64,000 bases of DNA, from the NCBI RefSeq assembly GCF_014197855.1, contig NZ_JACIGJ010000010.1, positions 1 through 64,000 of the forward strand, given 5' to 3'. Each line of letters starts with the position of its first letter. The stretch's first letter is position 1. This document shows positions 52,891 to 62,904 of the stretch, piece after piece. Source of the DNA: Roseospira marina (GTDB lineage Bacteria > Pseudomonadota > Alphaproteobacteria > Rhodospirillales > Rhodospirillaceae). The notes below the pieces were generated by a model. It had not been told where the DNA came from. It saw only the letters and a program-made list of their open reading frames with translations, and searched no databases. The translations under genes and the position numbers were made by a program.

Positions 52891-53994
52891 ATGAAGGTCC
52901 CGGCGCCGCGATGGCTCGTCAACACACCCATGGTCATGCCGGTTTCGCCCTCGACCTCGCCCCTGATGGACCTGGACGCGCGTTCGCGCGAGGTGTTCCA
53001 ACGCCTCGTGGACACCTTTGTCGAGACGGGGGAGCCGGTCGGGTCGCGCACCCTGGCGCGCAAGATGTCGGTCAGCGTCTCGCCGGCCACGATCCGCAAC
53101 GTGATGGCCGACCTGGAGCAAGGGGGGTTGCTGTACGCGCCCCACACGTCGGCCGGACGCCTGCCGACGGAGCTGGGCCTGCGCATGTTCGTCAACGGCC
53201 TGCTGGAGGTCGGCGCGCTCGACGCCGGAGAGCGCGAGCATATCGCGACCCTGTGCCAGGCCGCCGGGCGCAGCCTGGAAGGCATGCTGGAGGAGGCCAC
53301 ACGCCTGCTGTCCGGCCTCTCGCGCTGCGCCGGGCTGGTCATCGCGCCGAAGGCGGATGCGCCGGTCAAGCATATCGAGTTCGTGCATTTGGGCCCGGGC
53401 CGGGCCCTGGTGGTGATGGTGGAGGCCAACGGCGTGGTCGAAAACCGGGTGGTGGAGGTGCCGCCGGGCGTCCCACTGTCCGCCCTGGTGGAGGCCACCA
53501 ACTACCTGAACGCGCGGCTGGCGGAACGCACCCTGGACGAGGCCCGCGAGGCCGTGCTGGGCGAACTGGAAAGCGACCGCAGCCTGCTGGACGATCTGTC
53601 GCGCAAGGTGGTCGCGGCGGGATTGGCCACGTGGTCCGACGACCGCAGCGGTGCCGCCCTGATCGTGCGCGGCCAGGGCAATCTGCTGCACGACGTCACG
53701 GCGGCCCAGGACATCGACCGCATCCGCGCCCTGTTCGACGCCCTGGAGGCGAAGGAGCAGGTGCTGCGCATGCTGGACCTTGTGATCTGCGCCGACGGCG
53801 TACAGATCTTCATAGGCGCCGAAAACGACCTCTTCACCCTGGCCGGGTGCTCGATGATCGTGGCGCCGTACCAGAACAGCCGGGAGGAGATCGTGGGCGC
53901 CATCGGCGTTGTCGGCCCCACCCGGATCAACTATCGACGCATCGTGCCGCTGGTGGACTACACCGCCAAGGTCATCGGCCGCCTGATCGGATGA
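52891..53994 (+). CDS. hrcA: Heat-inducible transcription repressor HrcA
   Basis: Up to 367 residues from the ATG at 52891; ATGs at 52930, 52936 and 52966 are possible and none has a good ribosome binding site. Winged-helix DNA-binding domain (about 28-105: LDARSREVFQRLVDTFVETGEPVGSRTLARKM, SPATIRNVMADLEQGGLLYAPHTSAGRLPTELGLR), then the HrcA dimerisation domain with FIGAEND and NYRRIVPLVDYTAK. It represses groESL and related chaperone operons through CIRCE. grpE follows after 65 bases, a common alphaproteobacterial pairing. Confidence 0.95.
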   Translation: MKVPAPRWLVNTPMVMPVSPSTSPLMDLDARSREVFQRLVDTFVETGEPVGSRTLARKMSVSVSPATIRNVMADLEQGGLLYAPHTSAGRLPTELGLRMFVNGLLEVGALDAGEREHIATLCQAAGRSLEGMLEEATRLLSGLSRCAGLVIAPKADAPVKHIEFVHLGPGRALVVMVEANGVVENRVVEVPPGVPLSALVEATNYLNARLAERTLDEAREAVLGELESDRSLLDDLSRKVVAAGLATWSDDRSGAALIVRGQGNLLHDVTAAQDIDRIRALFDALEAKEQVLRMLDLVICADGVQIFIGAENDLFTLAGCSMIVAPYQNSREEIVGAIGVVGPTRINYRRIVPLVDYTAKVIGRLIG

Positions 53995-54059
53995 GGCGGC
54001 CGACCGAGCCCCGGCCCGGTGCCCTGTGTGACCCCCGGACCCTTGTTTGAACCAGAGAC

Positions 54060-54827
54060 ATGAACGGACACGCGATGACCCAGAACACCGCCAACGACCC
54101 GTCCCGCCCCAACCCGGCGCCCGGCGAGGCGGCCGGCTCCGGGGAGTCCCGCGACCCGCACGAGGAAGACCTCGTGGTCGGCCCCGAGGACATGCTGAAC
54201 TATGGTGAATCGGCCCCGGAGGCGGCGGCCGAAGACGCTGCCGCCGAATCCGAGGCCGATGCCGGCATCGACCTCGACAGCCGGTGCGCCGAGCTTGAAG
54301 CCGAGGTGGAAACGCTGCGCCGCGACTACCTGAGCGCTCTTGCCGAGGCCCAGAACGCCAAGCGGATGGCCGACAAGCGCATTCAGGACAACACCAAGTA
54401 CGCCGTGTCGAACCTCGCCAAGGCCGTGCTGCCGGTGGCCGACAACCTGGACCGCGCCGCCGCCGCCGCGCCGGCCGAGGCGCGCGAGGCCGATCCGAAC
54501 CTGAAGAACCTTGCCATCGGCGTCGAGATGACCGCCCGCGAACTCATCAACGCCCTGGGACAGCACGGCGTGCGCCGGATCGAGGCCATGGACCAGCCGT
54601 TCGATCCGAACCTGCACCAGGCCATGCAGGAGATGGAGCGGCCGGACGTGCCGGCCGGCACCGTCGTGCAGGTGTATCAGGAGGGCTACGTCATCCACGA
54701 CCGTCTGCTGCGGCCGGCGATGGTGGTGGTCTCCAAGGGTGGCCCCAAGCGCTCCGCGGCAACGGCGGCGACAGACCCGGCCGCGAGCGCCGATGACACG
54801 CCGAAGGGCGTGGACACGAGCGCGTAA
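54060..54827 (+). CDS. grpE: Nucleotide exchange factor GrpE
   Basis: 255 residues from the ATG at 54060 (an ATG four codons on is possible). A disordered acidic N-terminus (about 1-70), a long coiled coil (about 75-135: LEAEVETLRRDYLSALAEAQNAKRMADKR) and the C-terminal beta domain with the signature FDPNLHQAMQEMERPDVPAGTVVQVYQEGYVIHDRLLRPAMVVV. It exchanges ADP on DnaK. dnaK/dnaJ are not next to it. The C-terminal tail is longer than usual and Ala/Asp-rich. Confidence 0.96.
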   Translation: MNGHAMTQNTANDPSRPNPAPGEAAGSGESRDPHEEDLVVGPEDMLNYGESAPEAAAEDAAAESEADAGIDLDSRCAELEAEVETLRRDYLSALAEAQNAKRMADKRIQDNTKYAVSNLAKAVLPVADNLDRAAAAAPAEAREADPNLKNLAIGVEMTARELINALGQHGVRRIEAMDQPFDPNLHQAMQEMERPDVPAGTVVQVYQEGYVIHDRLLRPAMVVVSKGGPKRSAATAATDPAASADDTPKGVDTSA

Positions 54828-54896
54828 GGGCGGCCCCTGGCGGGCGCCCCTACGTCATCCGCTCTCCGGACCGCGTCAGGGGCGCCGCCACACCAG

Positions 54897-55454
54897 TCAA
54901 GGCGGCGTCATCGCCGCCAGGGCGTCCAGCGCCTCCGCCACCAGAGCGTCCGCGTCCTGCTCAATCGACAGCACCAGGGCCGGCTCGTCGTCGGCCGGGC
55001 GCTCCAGATCCGCCAACTGGCTGTCGAGCAGGCTGGGCGGCATGTAGTGCCCCTGGCGGGCGCTCATACGAGCGAACAGCGTCTCCCGCCGGCCGTCCAG
55101 AACCAAGAACACAAGCGGCCGGCCCACCGTATCGGTCAGACGGGCACGATAGGCCCGCTTGAGCGCCGAGCAGCCGGCCACGACACCGCCGACGTCGTCC
55201 GCGCGCGCGCCCATGGCCGCGCCCAGCGCCTCCAACCAGGGCCAGCGGTCCACGTCGGTCAGGGGCAGCCCCCGCGACATCTTGTCGACGTTGGCCGGAG
55301 GGTGGAAATCGTCGGCATCCAGGAACGGAACGCCCAGACGCAGCGCCAGGGCCGCGCCCACAGTGGACTTTCCCGAGCCGGATACGCCCATCACGACCAC
55401 GACCGGCCGCCGTTCGAACCGCACGCTGGATGCCGCTGTCGTCGCCGCCGTCAT
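54897..55454 (-). CDS. gntK: Gluconokinase
   Basis: 185 residues from the ATG at 55454, chosen for its GGAGGT four bases upstream. An upstream ATG at 55493 overlaps the LacI-gene stop (TGATG) and could be used for coupled translation. P-loop GVSGSGKSTVG near residue 28, then FLDADDFHPPANVDKMSRGLPLTDVDRWPWL and CSALKRAYRARLTD: the thermoresistant gluconokinase pattern. Phosphorylates gluconate to 6-phosphogluconate for the pentose phosphate or Entner-Doudoroff pathway. No gluconate permease is nearby. Confidence 0.94.
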   Translation of the reverse strand: MTAATTAASSVRFERRPVVVVMGVSGSGKSTVGAALALRLGVPFLDADDFHPPANVDKMSRGLPLTDVDRWPWLEALGAAMGARADDVGGVVAGCSALKRAYRARLTDTVGRPLVFLVLDGRRETLFARMSARQGHYMPPSLLDSQLADLERPADDEPALVLSIEQDADALVAEALDALAAMTPP

Positions 55455-55492
55455 GGGGACCTCCTGTCCGGTTTTCTCCGCGCCGTCTGCCA

Positions 55493-56596
55493 TCAGGCCA
55501 CGCGCCCGGCCCAGGTCGGGGGCGACGCGCGCCGCGCGGTGCTGTCCCGCTCGACCAGAGTATGGGCCACGGTCACACGACGGGGGGACAGCGGCGCCCC
55601 CGCGTACCGGGCGGCGATCGCCTCCAGCATCAGGCTTCCGGCCTGACGGCCGAGATCCCGGCTGCCGACCGACACAGTCGTGATGGACGGCCAACACTGG
55701 CGCGCCAGCTCGAAATCGCCAAAGCCGGCGATGGCCAACCGGCCCGGAACGGCCCAGCCGCGCCGATGGCATTCCATGATGGCCCCGAACGCCGGCCCAT
55801 CAGACACGCAGATCACGGCCTCCACCTCGGGCCACGTCTCCACCAGTTGAACCACGGCGCGGGCCCCGTCCTCCATGGAGATCGGCACCCGACCGACCGC
55901 GATCACACAGGTGCGCTCCAGCCGATGGCGGGCCACCGCCCGCTCGTAACCGGCCCGGCGGTCTTCGCCCCGGGGATCATCGCCCTCCCCGCCCTCGATA
56001 AACGCGATGCGCCGGTAGCCCCGGTCCACCAGACGGGCCATCAGATCCTCGACCGTGGCCGCGTTGGAGAACCCCACGACGTGATCAATGGGCGCCGCCG
56101 GCTGTTCCCACGTCTCGATCACCGGCACGCCCGCCGCCGTCAGCATCGCCCGGGCGCGGGGTGTATGGCGGCCCCCGGTGACCACAATGCCCTCCGGCCG
56201 GCGCTGAAGCATGGTTTCGATCACCGCCTCCTCGCGCGCGCGAGAATAGCCGGTGGTGCCGATCAGCACCTGCATGGCCTGGGTGTCGAGCACGTCGATC
56301 AGACCGTGCACCGTGTCGGAAAACGTGGAGTTGTTCAGAGACGGAATCAACACGGACACGAAGCCCGTCTTCTTGGACGACAGCGCCCCGGCGGATTTGT
56401 CCAGCACATACCCCAGCTCCGCGACCGCCTGGAGAATCCGCGCCTGCGTTTCGGGCGTCACGGTCCCGGTGCCCTTCAACGCGCGCGACACGGTCATGGC
56501 GGACACCCCCGCCCGACGGGCCACGTCGGCCATGGTGGGCGTCCGGCGCGAGCCTGGCGACGCCGAATCGGCACGAGGAGAAGAACGTTCGATCAT
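55493..56596 (-). CDS. LacI-family repressor of the gluconate module
   Basis: 367 residues from the ATG at 56596. N-terminal helix-turn-helix and hinge (about 20-75: MADVARRAGVSAMTVSRALKGTG, ILQAVAELGYVLDKSAGALSSKKTG), then a periplasmic-binding-protein-like ligand domain (about 80-345). Immediate linkage to gntK and divergent linkage to gnd indicate a GntR(LacI-type) gluconate repressor. Two matching palindromes in the gnd/lacI spacer are its likely operators. The effector, gluconate or a phosphorylated product, is inference. Confidence 0.92.
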   Translation of the reverse strand: MIERSSPRADSASPGSRRTPTMADVARRAGVSAMTVSRALKGTGTVTPETQARILQAVAELGYVLDKSAGALSSKKTGFVSVLIPSLNNSTFSDTVHGLIDVLDTQAMQVLIGTTGYSRAREEAVIETMLQRRPEGIVVTGGRHTPRARAMLTAAGVPVIETWEQPAAPIDHVVGFSNAATVEDLMARLVDRGYRRIAFIEGGEGDDPRGEDRRAGYERAVARHRLERTCVIAVGRVPISMEDGARAVVQLVETWPEVEAVICVSDGPAFGAIMECHRRGWAVPGRLAIAGFGDFELARQCWPSITTVSVGSRDLGRQAGSLMLEAIAARYAGAPLSPRRVTVAHTLVERDSTARRASPPTWAGRVA

Positions 56597-56670
56597 GGAA
56601 CCGCACCGGACGGCCATCAGGGGGCCAACGTGGCTGAGCAGAGCATGCCCCAGGCTCCCCACCCGGTCAA

Positions 56671-56686
56671 TTGTTAACGATATCAT
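56671..56686. promoter_or_regulatory. LacI-type operator O1
   Basis: TTGTTAACGATATCAT fits the palindromic form TGWTAWCGWTAWCA typical of LacI-family operators. It lies 75 bases upstream of the repressor start codon and over the likely -10 region of the repressor-gntK transcript. Confidence 0.7.
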
Positions 56687-56732
56687 CGAGCTTTTGAGGT
56701 GTCTCAAGGACATGCCGCGCGCGGTCTGCCGG

Positions 56733-56761
56733 TTGCCAAAGCCTCATGTTATCGATATCGT
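56733..56761 (+). promoter_or_regulatory. Predicted promoter of gnd
   Basis: TTGCCA (56733-56738), 17-base spacer, TATCGT (56756-56761). Operator O2 covers the spacer end and the -10 hexamer, which would allow simple repression. Confidence 0.6.
56746..56761. promoter_or_regulatory. LacI-type operator O2
   Basis: ATGTTATCGATATCGT, 13 of 16 positions identical to O1 and centred 75 bases from it, about seven helical turns, a spacing that would suit DNA looping. It overlaps the predicted gnd promoter. Confidence 0.7.
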
Positions 56762-56840
56762 CACGGTTCCATCGCCGTGCGGGCGCCGTCCTCTGATGGA
56801 ACGGCCGCCATGGCGCCCACCGTCCCAGAGGAGCCGGATC

Positions 56841-58283
56841 ATGAGTGGACAGACGAGCATGGGCGTGGTCGGACTGGGTGTGATGGGCCGCAACCTCGCG
56901 CTCAACATGGCCGACCATGGGGCGACAGTGGCGGTCTTCGACCCCTGGGTCGAGGCCCGGGACCGGTTTGAAGCCGAATTGGCCGCGACGCCCGGTATCA
57001 CCATTACCCCGGTGGACACGCTGGCCGCCCTGGTGGAGGCCCTGCCCCGCCCGCGCGCCATCCTCATCATGGTCAAAGCGGGCGAGCCGGTCGACGCCAC
57101 CCTGAACGGCCTCGCGCCGCTCCTGGAGGCCGGAGACGTCCTCATCGACGGCGGCAACTCCCGCTACCAGGACACGCAACGCCGCGAGGCCGCGTTGCGC
57201 GCACGCGGGCTGCGGTTCATTGGGTTGGGCGTGTCCGGCGGCGAGGAGGGCGCGCGTCATGGCCCGTCCCTGATGGCCGGCGGCGCCCCCGAGGCCTATG
57301 CCGCCTGCCGCCCGGTTCTGGAGGCGATCGCCGCGCGGTTCGACGGCGTCCCCTGCTGCGCGCGCGTGGGCACCGACGGCGCCGGTCACTTCGTCAAGAT
57401 GGTCCACAACGGCGTCGAATACGGCATCATGCAGATCCTCGCGGAAGCCTTCGCGCTGCTCCGCGATGTCGGCGGGTTGGACCATGCCGCCATGGCCGAT
57501 GTGTTCCGGCGCTGGAACGCGACCGAGCTCGCCTCCTATCTGGTCGAGATCACGGCGGTGATCCTGGACCGGCGCGATGACGCGGAGGGCGCGGACGACG
57601 GCCCGCTGGTCGAGGCCATCCTGGACACCGCCGGGCAGAAGGGCACGGGGCGCTGGAGCTCCGAGGCCGCCCTGGCCCTCGGCGTCGCCACGCCCACTAT
57701 CACGGAAAGCGTGTTCGCCCGCTCCCTGGCCGCCGCGAAGCCCGAGCGCGTCGCCACCGCCGCCGTCCTGCCCGGCCCCACGGTCCCGAGCACGGCGCCG
57801 CACTGGGATCCCGAGGGTCCCGAGGTCGAGGCTCTGCGTCAGGCGGTCTTGGGCGCGGTCATTGCCACGTATGCGCAGGGGCTCGCCGCCATCCGCGCCG
57901 GCGCCCGGGAACACGGCTGGGACACGGATCTCGCCACCGTCGCCGAGATCTGGCGGGCGGGCTGCGTGATCCGCGCGGTCCTTCTGGACGACATCGCCGC
58001 CGCGTTCCGCGCCCCGAACGCGCCCGACAGCCTGCTGCGCGCCCCGGCCTTCGCCGATCGGATCACGGCGGCCCAGCACGGGTGGCGGACCACCGTGGCC
58101 CAGGCGGTGCTGCGGGGCACGCCGGTCCCGGGGCTGTCGTCGGCCCTGGCCTATGTGGACAGCGCCCGCAGCGCCCGGCTGCCCGCGAACCTGATCCAGG
58201 CGCAGCGGGACTACTTCGGCGCCCACACCTACGAACGGACGGACCGGCCGGGGACCTTCCACACCGAGTGGGCCCCGGGATAA
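56841..58283 (+). CDS. gnd: 6-Phosphogluconate dehydrogenase, decarboxylating
   Basis: 480 residues from the ATG at 56841 (AGAGGAG upstream). Rossmann N-terminus MGVVGLGVMGRNLALNMADHG, GNSRYQDTQRREAALRARGLRFIGLGVSGGEEGARHGPSLMAGG and the catalytic Lys/Asn/Glu block HFVKMVHNGVEYGIMQ (about 187-202), followed by GTGRWSSEAALALGVATPTITESVFAR. Full-length NADP-type enzyme converting 6-phosphogluconate to ribulose 5-phosphate. Divergent from the repressor-gntK pair and likely controlled by the same operators. Confidence 0.96.
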   Translation: MSGQTSMGVVGLGVMGRNLALNMADHGATVAVFDPWVEARDRFEAELAATPGITITPVDTLAALVEALPRPRAILIMVKAGEPVDATLNGLAPLLEAGDVLIDGGNSRYQDTQRREAALRARGLRFIGLGVSGGEEGARHGPSLMAGGAPEAYAACRPVLEAIAARFDGVPCCARVGTDGAGHFVKMVHNGVEYGIMQILAEAFALLRDVGGLDHAAMADVFRRWNATELASYLVEITAVILDRRDDAEGADDGPLVEAILDTAGQKGTGRWSSEAALALGVATPTITESVFARSLAAAKPERVATAAVLPGPTVPSTAPHWDPEGPEVEALRQAVLGAVIATYAQGLAAIRAGAREHGWDTDLATVAEIWRAGCVIRAVLLDDIAAAFRAPNAPDSLLRAPAFADRITAAQHGWRTTVAQAVLRGTPVPGLSSALAYVDSARSARLPANLIQAQRDYFGAHTYERTDRPGTFHTEWAPG

Positions 58284-58320
58284 CACGGCCCCATCCCGTG
58301 CCCCTGCAAGGCGGGCCGCG

Positions 58321-59313
58321 TCAGGGGGCGCCGCCGTCCGGTCCCGTTAACGCTCCCGCAGCGCTCCCCGGCCGACGCTCGCGGATGGCATCCGCCACCG
58401 CCTTGATAAGGCCACGGGCGGTGATCGGCTTCTCAAGGAACGCATCGACGCCGGCCTCGCGCGCCACGACCGCGAAGCCGGGCTCCCCATAGCCCGAAAT
58501 CATGACGATCGGGGCGGCCACACCCATGTCCCGGGCGCGGCGAACGAACGCCAACCCGTCCATGCCGTCCATCCGCCAGTCCACCAGAATCAGGCCGGGC
58601 GCCCCGGCCTCCAGCACATCCAGGCCACGGAATCCGCTGTCCACGAGCATCACGGACGGACAGCCGAGCCCCTTCAGGATGGTGCGGAGGATCACCTGGA
58701 AGTTCGGATTGTCGTCCACCACCAGCACGGACAGGGTGCCGAAGTCCAGGGCCATAGACCCGCCGCCAAAGCCCGATGCCAGGGCGGGATCCGGCGCCCC
58801 GCCGTCGCCCCCGGGCGTGACGGTGGTCGGCGTCAGAGTGGCTCCGGCCCGGCGCTCCGGCACGTCGTCCTCGGTCTCAGCCTCGGGCGATACCGCCATC
58901 CGCGCCGCCTCCGGCGCGGCGATCACGGCCGCGCGGAACCGGAAGTCCTGCTTCAGGATATGGTCGATCAGCCAGCCGCGCAGGAAGTCCATGACCTCCT
59001 GGGCATGGACCGCACGGGGATCCTCCAGATAGCGCCCGCGGAGAGCATGGACCCGGTCCGTCAGGCCGCGATGCATGTCCTTATGGCCGGCGAGGTGCGG
59101 ATACCGCGCCGCCTCCATCAGGCGTTCCTCGCGGGCGAAATGGAACTCCGTATATTCCACAAGAGCGCTGAGCACGCTGCCCAGGGTCGCCGGTTCTTCC
59201 GGCGCCCCGATGCAGTCGTAGGCCTGGTTCAGCAACGCGACGAGCATCTTGTGATCGCGATCGACAAACGCGATCCCGGTTTCCAGATCCGTGGTCCAGT
59301 TGAGATAGGCCAT
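58321..59313 (-). CDS. Bacteriohemerythrin-response regulator receiver fusion
   Basis: 330 residues. Residues 1-135 are a complete bacteriohemerythrin: the seven di-iron ligands His21, His58, Glu62, His77, His81, His118 and Asp123 are all present. After a Pro/Gly-rich linker (about 140-190) comes a CheY-like receiver (about 194-310) with acidic pair Asp200/Asp201, phospho-acceptor Asp245, Ser273 and Lys295 intact. No output domain, so it may act like a CheY or a phosphate sink whose state is set by oxygen. It begins 12 bases after ilvD on the same strand, probably read from the same transcript. Confidence 0.92.
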   Translation of the reverse strand: MAYLNWTTDLETGIAFVDRDHKMLVALLNQAYDCIGAPEEPATLGSVLSALVEYTEFHFAREERLMEAARYPHLAGHKDMHRGLTDRVHALRGRYLEDPRAVHAQEVMDFLRGWLIDHILKQDFRFRAAVIAAPEAARMAVSPEAETEDDVPERRAGATLTPTTVTPGGDGGAPDPALASGFGGGSMALDFGTLSVLVVDDNPNFQVILRTILKGLGCPSVMLVDSGFRGLDVLEAGAPGLILVDWRMDGMDGLAFVRRARDMGVAAPIVMISGYGEPGFAVVAREAGVDAFLEKPITARGLIKAVADAIRERRPGSAAGALTGPDGGAP

Positions 59314-59325
59314 GGGCGCGGGTCC

Positions 59326-61236
59326 TCAGGCGGTCTGTGGTTCGGAGGCCCGGACCGCGACGGTCGCCGCCCCGGCCCCGCCGTCCCCGGGTTCCACCTG
59401 CGAGACGTCCCGCACCGCCCCCATGTCGGCGCTGGTCGTCAGCGCGGCATAGGCCCGCAGCGCGGGCGACACCACACGCTGCCGGTCCACCGGCCGCCAG
59501 GCTGCCGCGCCCCGGGCGTTCATGGCGGCCCGGCGGCGGTCCAACTCCGCTGCATCCACACGCGCGTTGATCGTCCGGCCCGGGATGTCGATGTCGATGA
59601 TGTCGCCCGGCTCGACCAACCCGATGCCGCCGCCCGCCGCTGCTTCCGGCGACGCATGGCCGATGGACAGACCCGACGTGCCGCCCGAGAATCGGCCGTC
59701 GGTGATGAGGGCACAGTCCTTGCCCAGGCCCATCGATTTCAGATAGCTGGTCGGGTACAGCATCTCCTGCATGCCGGGGCCGCCCTTGGGGCCTTCGTAG
59801 CGGACCACGACCACGTCGCCCTTGGTGACCTCGCCGGCCAAAATCTTGGCAACGGCCTCCTCCTGGCTCTCGCAGATCACCGCCGGACCGGAGAACCGCA
59901 GGATCGAGGCATCGACGCCCGCCGTCTTCACGATGCAGCCGCGTTCCGCGATGTTGCCGTACAGCACCGCCAAGCCGCCATCGGCCGAGAACGCATGGGC
60001 GGCGTCGCGGATGACCCCGCCGGTCCGGTCGAGGTCGAGCGCCGCGTACTCCCGATCCTGCGAGAAGGCCTCGGTGGTGCGCACCCCGCCGGGCGCCGCG
60101 CGATAGAACGCCGGCACGTCGGCGTCGTGCGTCGTCGTCACGTCCCAGTGCGCCAGCGCCGCGCCCATGGTGGCCGCGTGCACGGTCGACACCGACGGAT
60201 CGAGCAAGCCCGCGCGGTTCAACTCCGCCAGAATGCCCAGGATGCCACCGGCCCGGTGCACGTCCTCCACATGAACGTTCGGCACCGCCGGCGCGACCTT
60301 GCACAGGTTCGGCGTCTCGCGCGACAGGCGGTCGATATCGGCCATGGTGAAGGCAATCTCACCCTCGCGCGCGGCCGCCAGCAGGTGCAGGACCGTGTTG
60401 GTGGAGCCGCCCATGGCGATGTCGAGCCGCATGGCGTTCTCGAACGCCGCCGTGTTGGCCACGCTCCGGGGCAGAACGGTCGCATCGTCCTCGCCGTAGT
60501 AGCGGCGGCACAGATCGACGATGGTGCGCCCGGCTTCCAGGAACAAGGCCTTGCGGCGGGCGTGGGTCGCCAGCAGCGTCCCATTGCCGGGCAGCGCCAG
60601 GCCCAACGCCTCCGTCAGGCAGTTCATCGAGTTGGCCGTGAACATGCCAGAGCACGACCCACAGGTCGGGCAGGCCGAGCGTTCATAGGCCTCCACCGTC
60701 TCGTCGCTGTTGGCATCGTTGGCGGCCTGGATCATGGCGTCGATCAGGTCGACCGCATGGCCCTCGCCGTTGATGACGACCTTGCCGGCTTCCATCGGGC
60801 CGCCGGAGACGAAGATGGTCGGGATGTTGAGGCGCAGCGCGGCCATCAGCATCCCCGGGGTGATCTTGTCGCAGTTGGAGATGCACACCAGCGCATCGGC
60901 GCAGTGGGCGTTGACCATGTATTCGACCGCGTCGGCGATCAGCTCCCGCGACGGCAGGCTGTAGAGCATGCCGCCGTGGCCCATGGCGATGCCATCATCG
61001 ACGGCGATGGTGTTGAATTCCTTGGCGACGGCGCCGGCGGCCTCGATCTCCCGGCACACCATCTGGCCCAGGTCCTTCAGGTGAACGTGGCCCGGGACGA
61101 ACTGGGTGAAGGAATTGGCGACCGCGATAATGGGCTTGCCGAAGTCTCCATCCGACATCCCGGTGGCACGCCACAAACCGCGTGCGCCGGCCATATTGCG
61201 GCCGTGGGTGGTGGTGCGGGACCGAAGCTCTGGCAT
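59326..61236 (-). CDS. ilvD: Dihydroxy-acid dehydratase
   Basis: 636 residues from the ATG at 61236 ([27 protein letters not shown]). Iron-sulfur ligands are visible in [11 protein letters not shown] and [24 protein letters not shown]; the signature blocks [14 protein letters not shown] and [14 protein letters not shown] are intact. It makes the 2-keto acids for valine, leucine and isoleucine. The cluster is oxygen-labile in many homologues, which makes co-transcription with an oxygen-binding hemerythrin fusion notable. Confidence 0.97.
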   Translation of the reverse strand: MPELRSRTTTHGRNMAGARGLWRATGMSDGDFGKPIIAVANSFTQFVPGHVHLKDLGQMVCREIEAAGAVAKEFNTIAVDDGIAMGHGGMLYSLPSRELIADAVEYMVNAHCADALVCISNCDKITPGMLMAALRLNIPTIFVSGGPMEAGKVVINGEGHAVDLIDAMIQAANDANSDETVEAYERSACPTCGSCSGMFTANSMNCLTEALGLALPGNGTLLATHARRKALFLEAGRTIVDLCRRYYGEDDATVLPRSVANTAAFENAMRLDIAMGGSTNTVLHLLAAAREGEIAFTMADIDRLSRETPNLCKVAPAVPNVHVEDVHRAGGILGILAELNRAGLLDPSVSTVHAATMGAALAHWDVTTTHDADVPAFYRAAPGGVRTTEAFSQDREYAALDLDRTGGVIRDAAHAFSADGGLAVLYGNIAERGCIVKTAGVDASILRFSGPAVICESQEEAVAKILAGEVTKGDVVVVRYEGPKGGPGMQEMLYPTSYLKSMGLGKDCALITDGRFSGGTSGLSIGHASPEAAAGGGIGLVEPGDIIDIDIPGRTINARVDAAELDRRRAAMNARGAAAWRPVDRQRVVSPALRAYAALTTSADMGAVRDVSQVEPGDGGAGAATVAVRASEPQTA

Positions 61237-61358
61237 GCGAACGCCCTCCTTGAATCGGCGGGCGATGCCGACGCGTCCGCACGCGCCGTTCCGGCGCCCG
61301 CACCGCCGTACCAATGTTTGCGGTACTCTAATGCACCACGGCGGCGCGACGATACCCC

Positions 61359-61403
61359 AAAAACCGCAGGGAATCGCCGCGCCGGCCCCGGGATCGCGCG
61401 GCG
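61359..61403 (-). terminator. Possible terminator of gltA
   Basis: On the minus strand an 8-base perfect GC stem (61396-61403 with 61375-61382) begins just past the gltA stop; a T5 run occurs about 11 bases beyond the stem (61359-61363). The distance is too long for a classical terminator. Confidence 0.35.
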
Positions 61404-61404
61404 G

Positions 61405-62700
<1,296 letters not shown>

Positions 62701-62904
62701 GTGATCTCGTCCTTCCCATTTTGAGCGAAGGTCCGCGCCCCCCTCATCCTTCGGCGCGACACAGTCTTGCGCGGCGGCGCGGGCCACCGCTGACTGTCGG
62801 CCGCCCGGCCGCGGACACGAACATTTGTTGCCGCCTTCTTAGAACGTTTCTGGTCTGGGCGATACGGTTTTTGTCGCTCTACCGACCGTGCGTTGCATTC
62901 CCCC

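Noticed and set aside
54828-54896. Hairpin between convergent grpE and gntK as a bidirectional terminator
   Set aside because: The pairing of CGGCCCCTG-like arms is imperfect and there is no T tract on either side.
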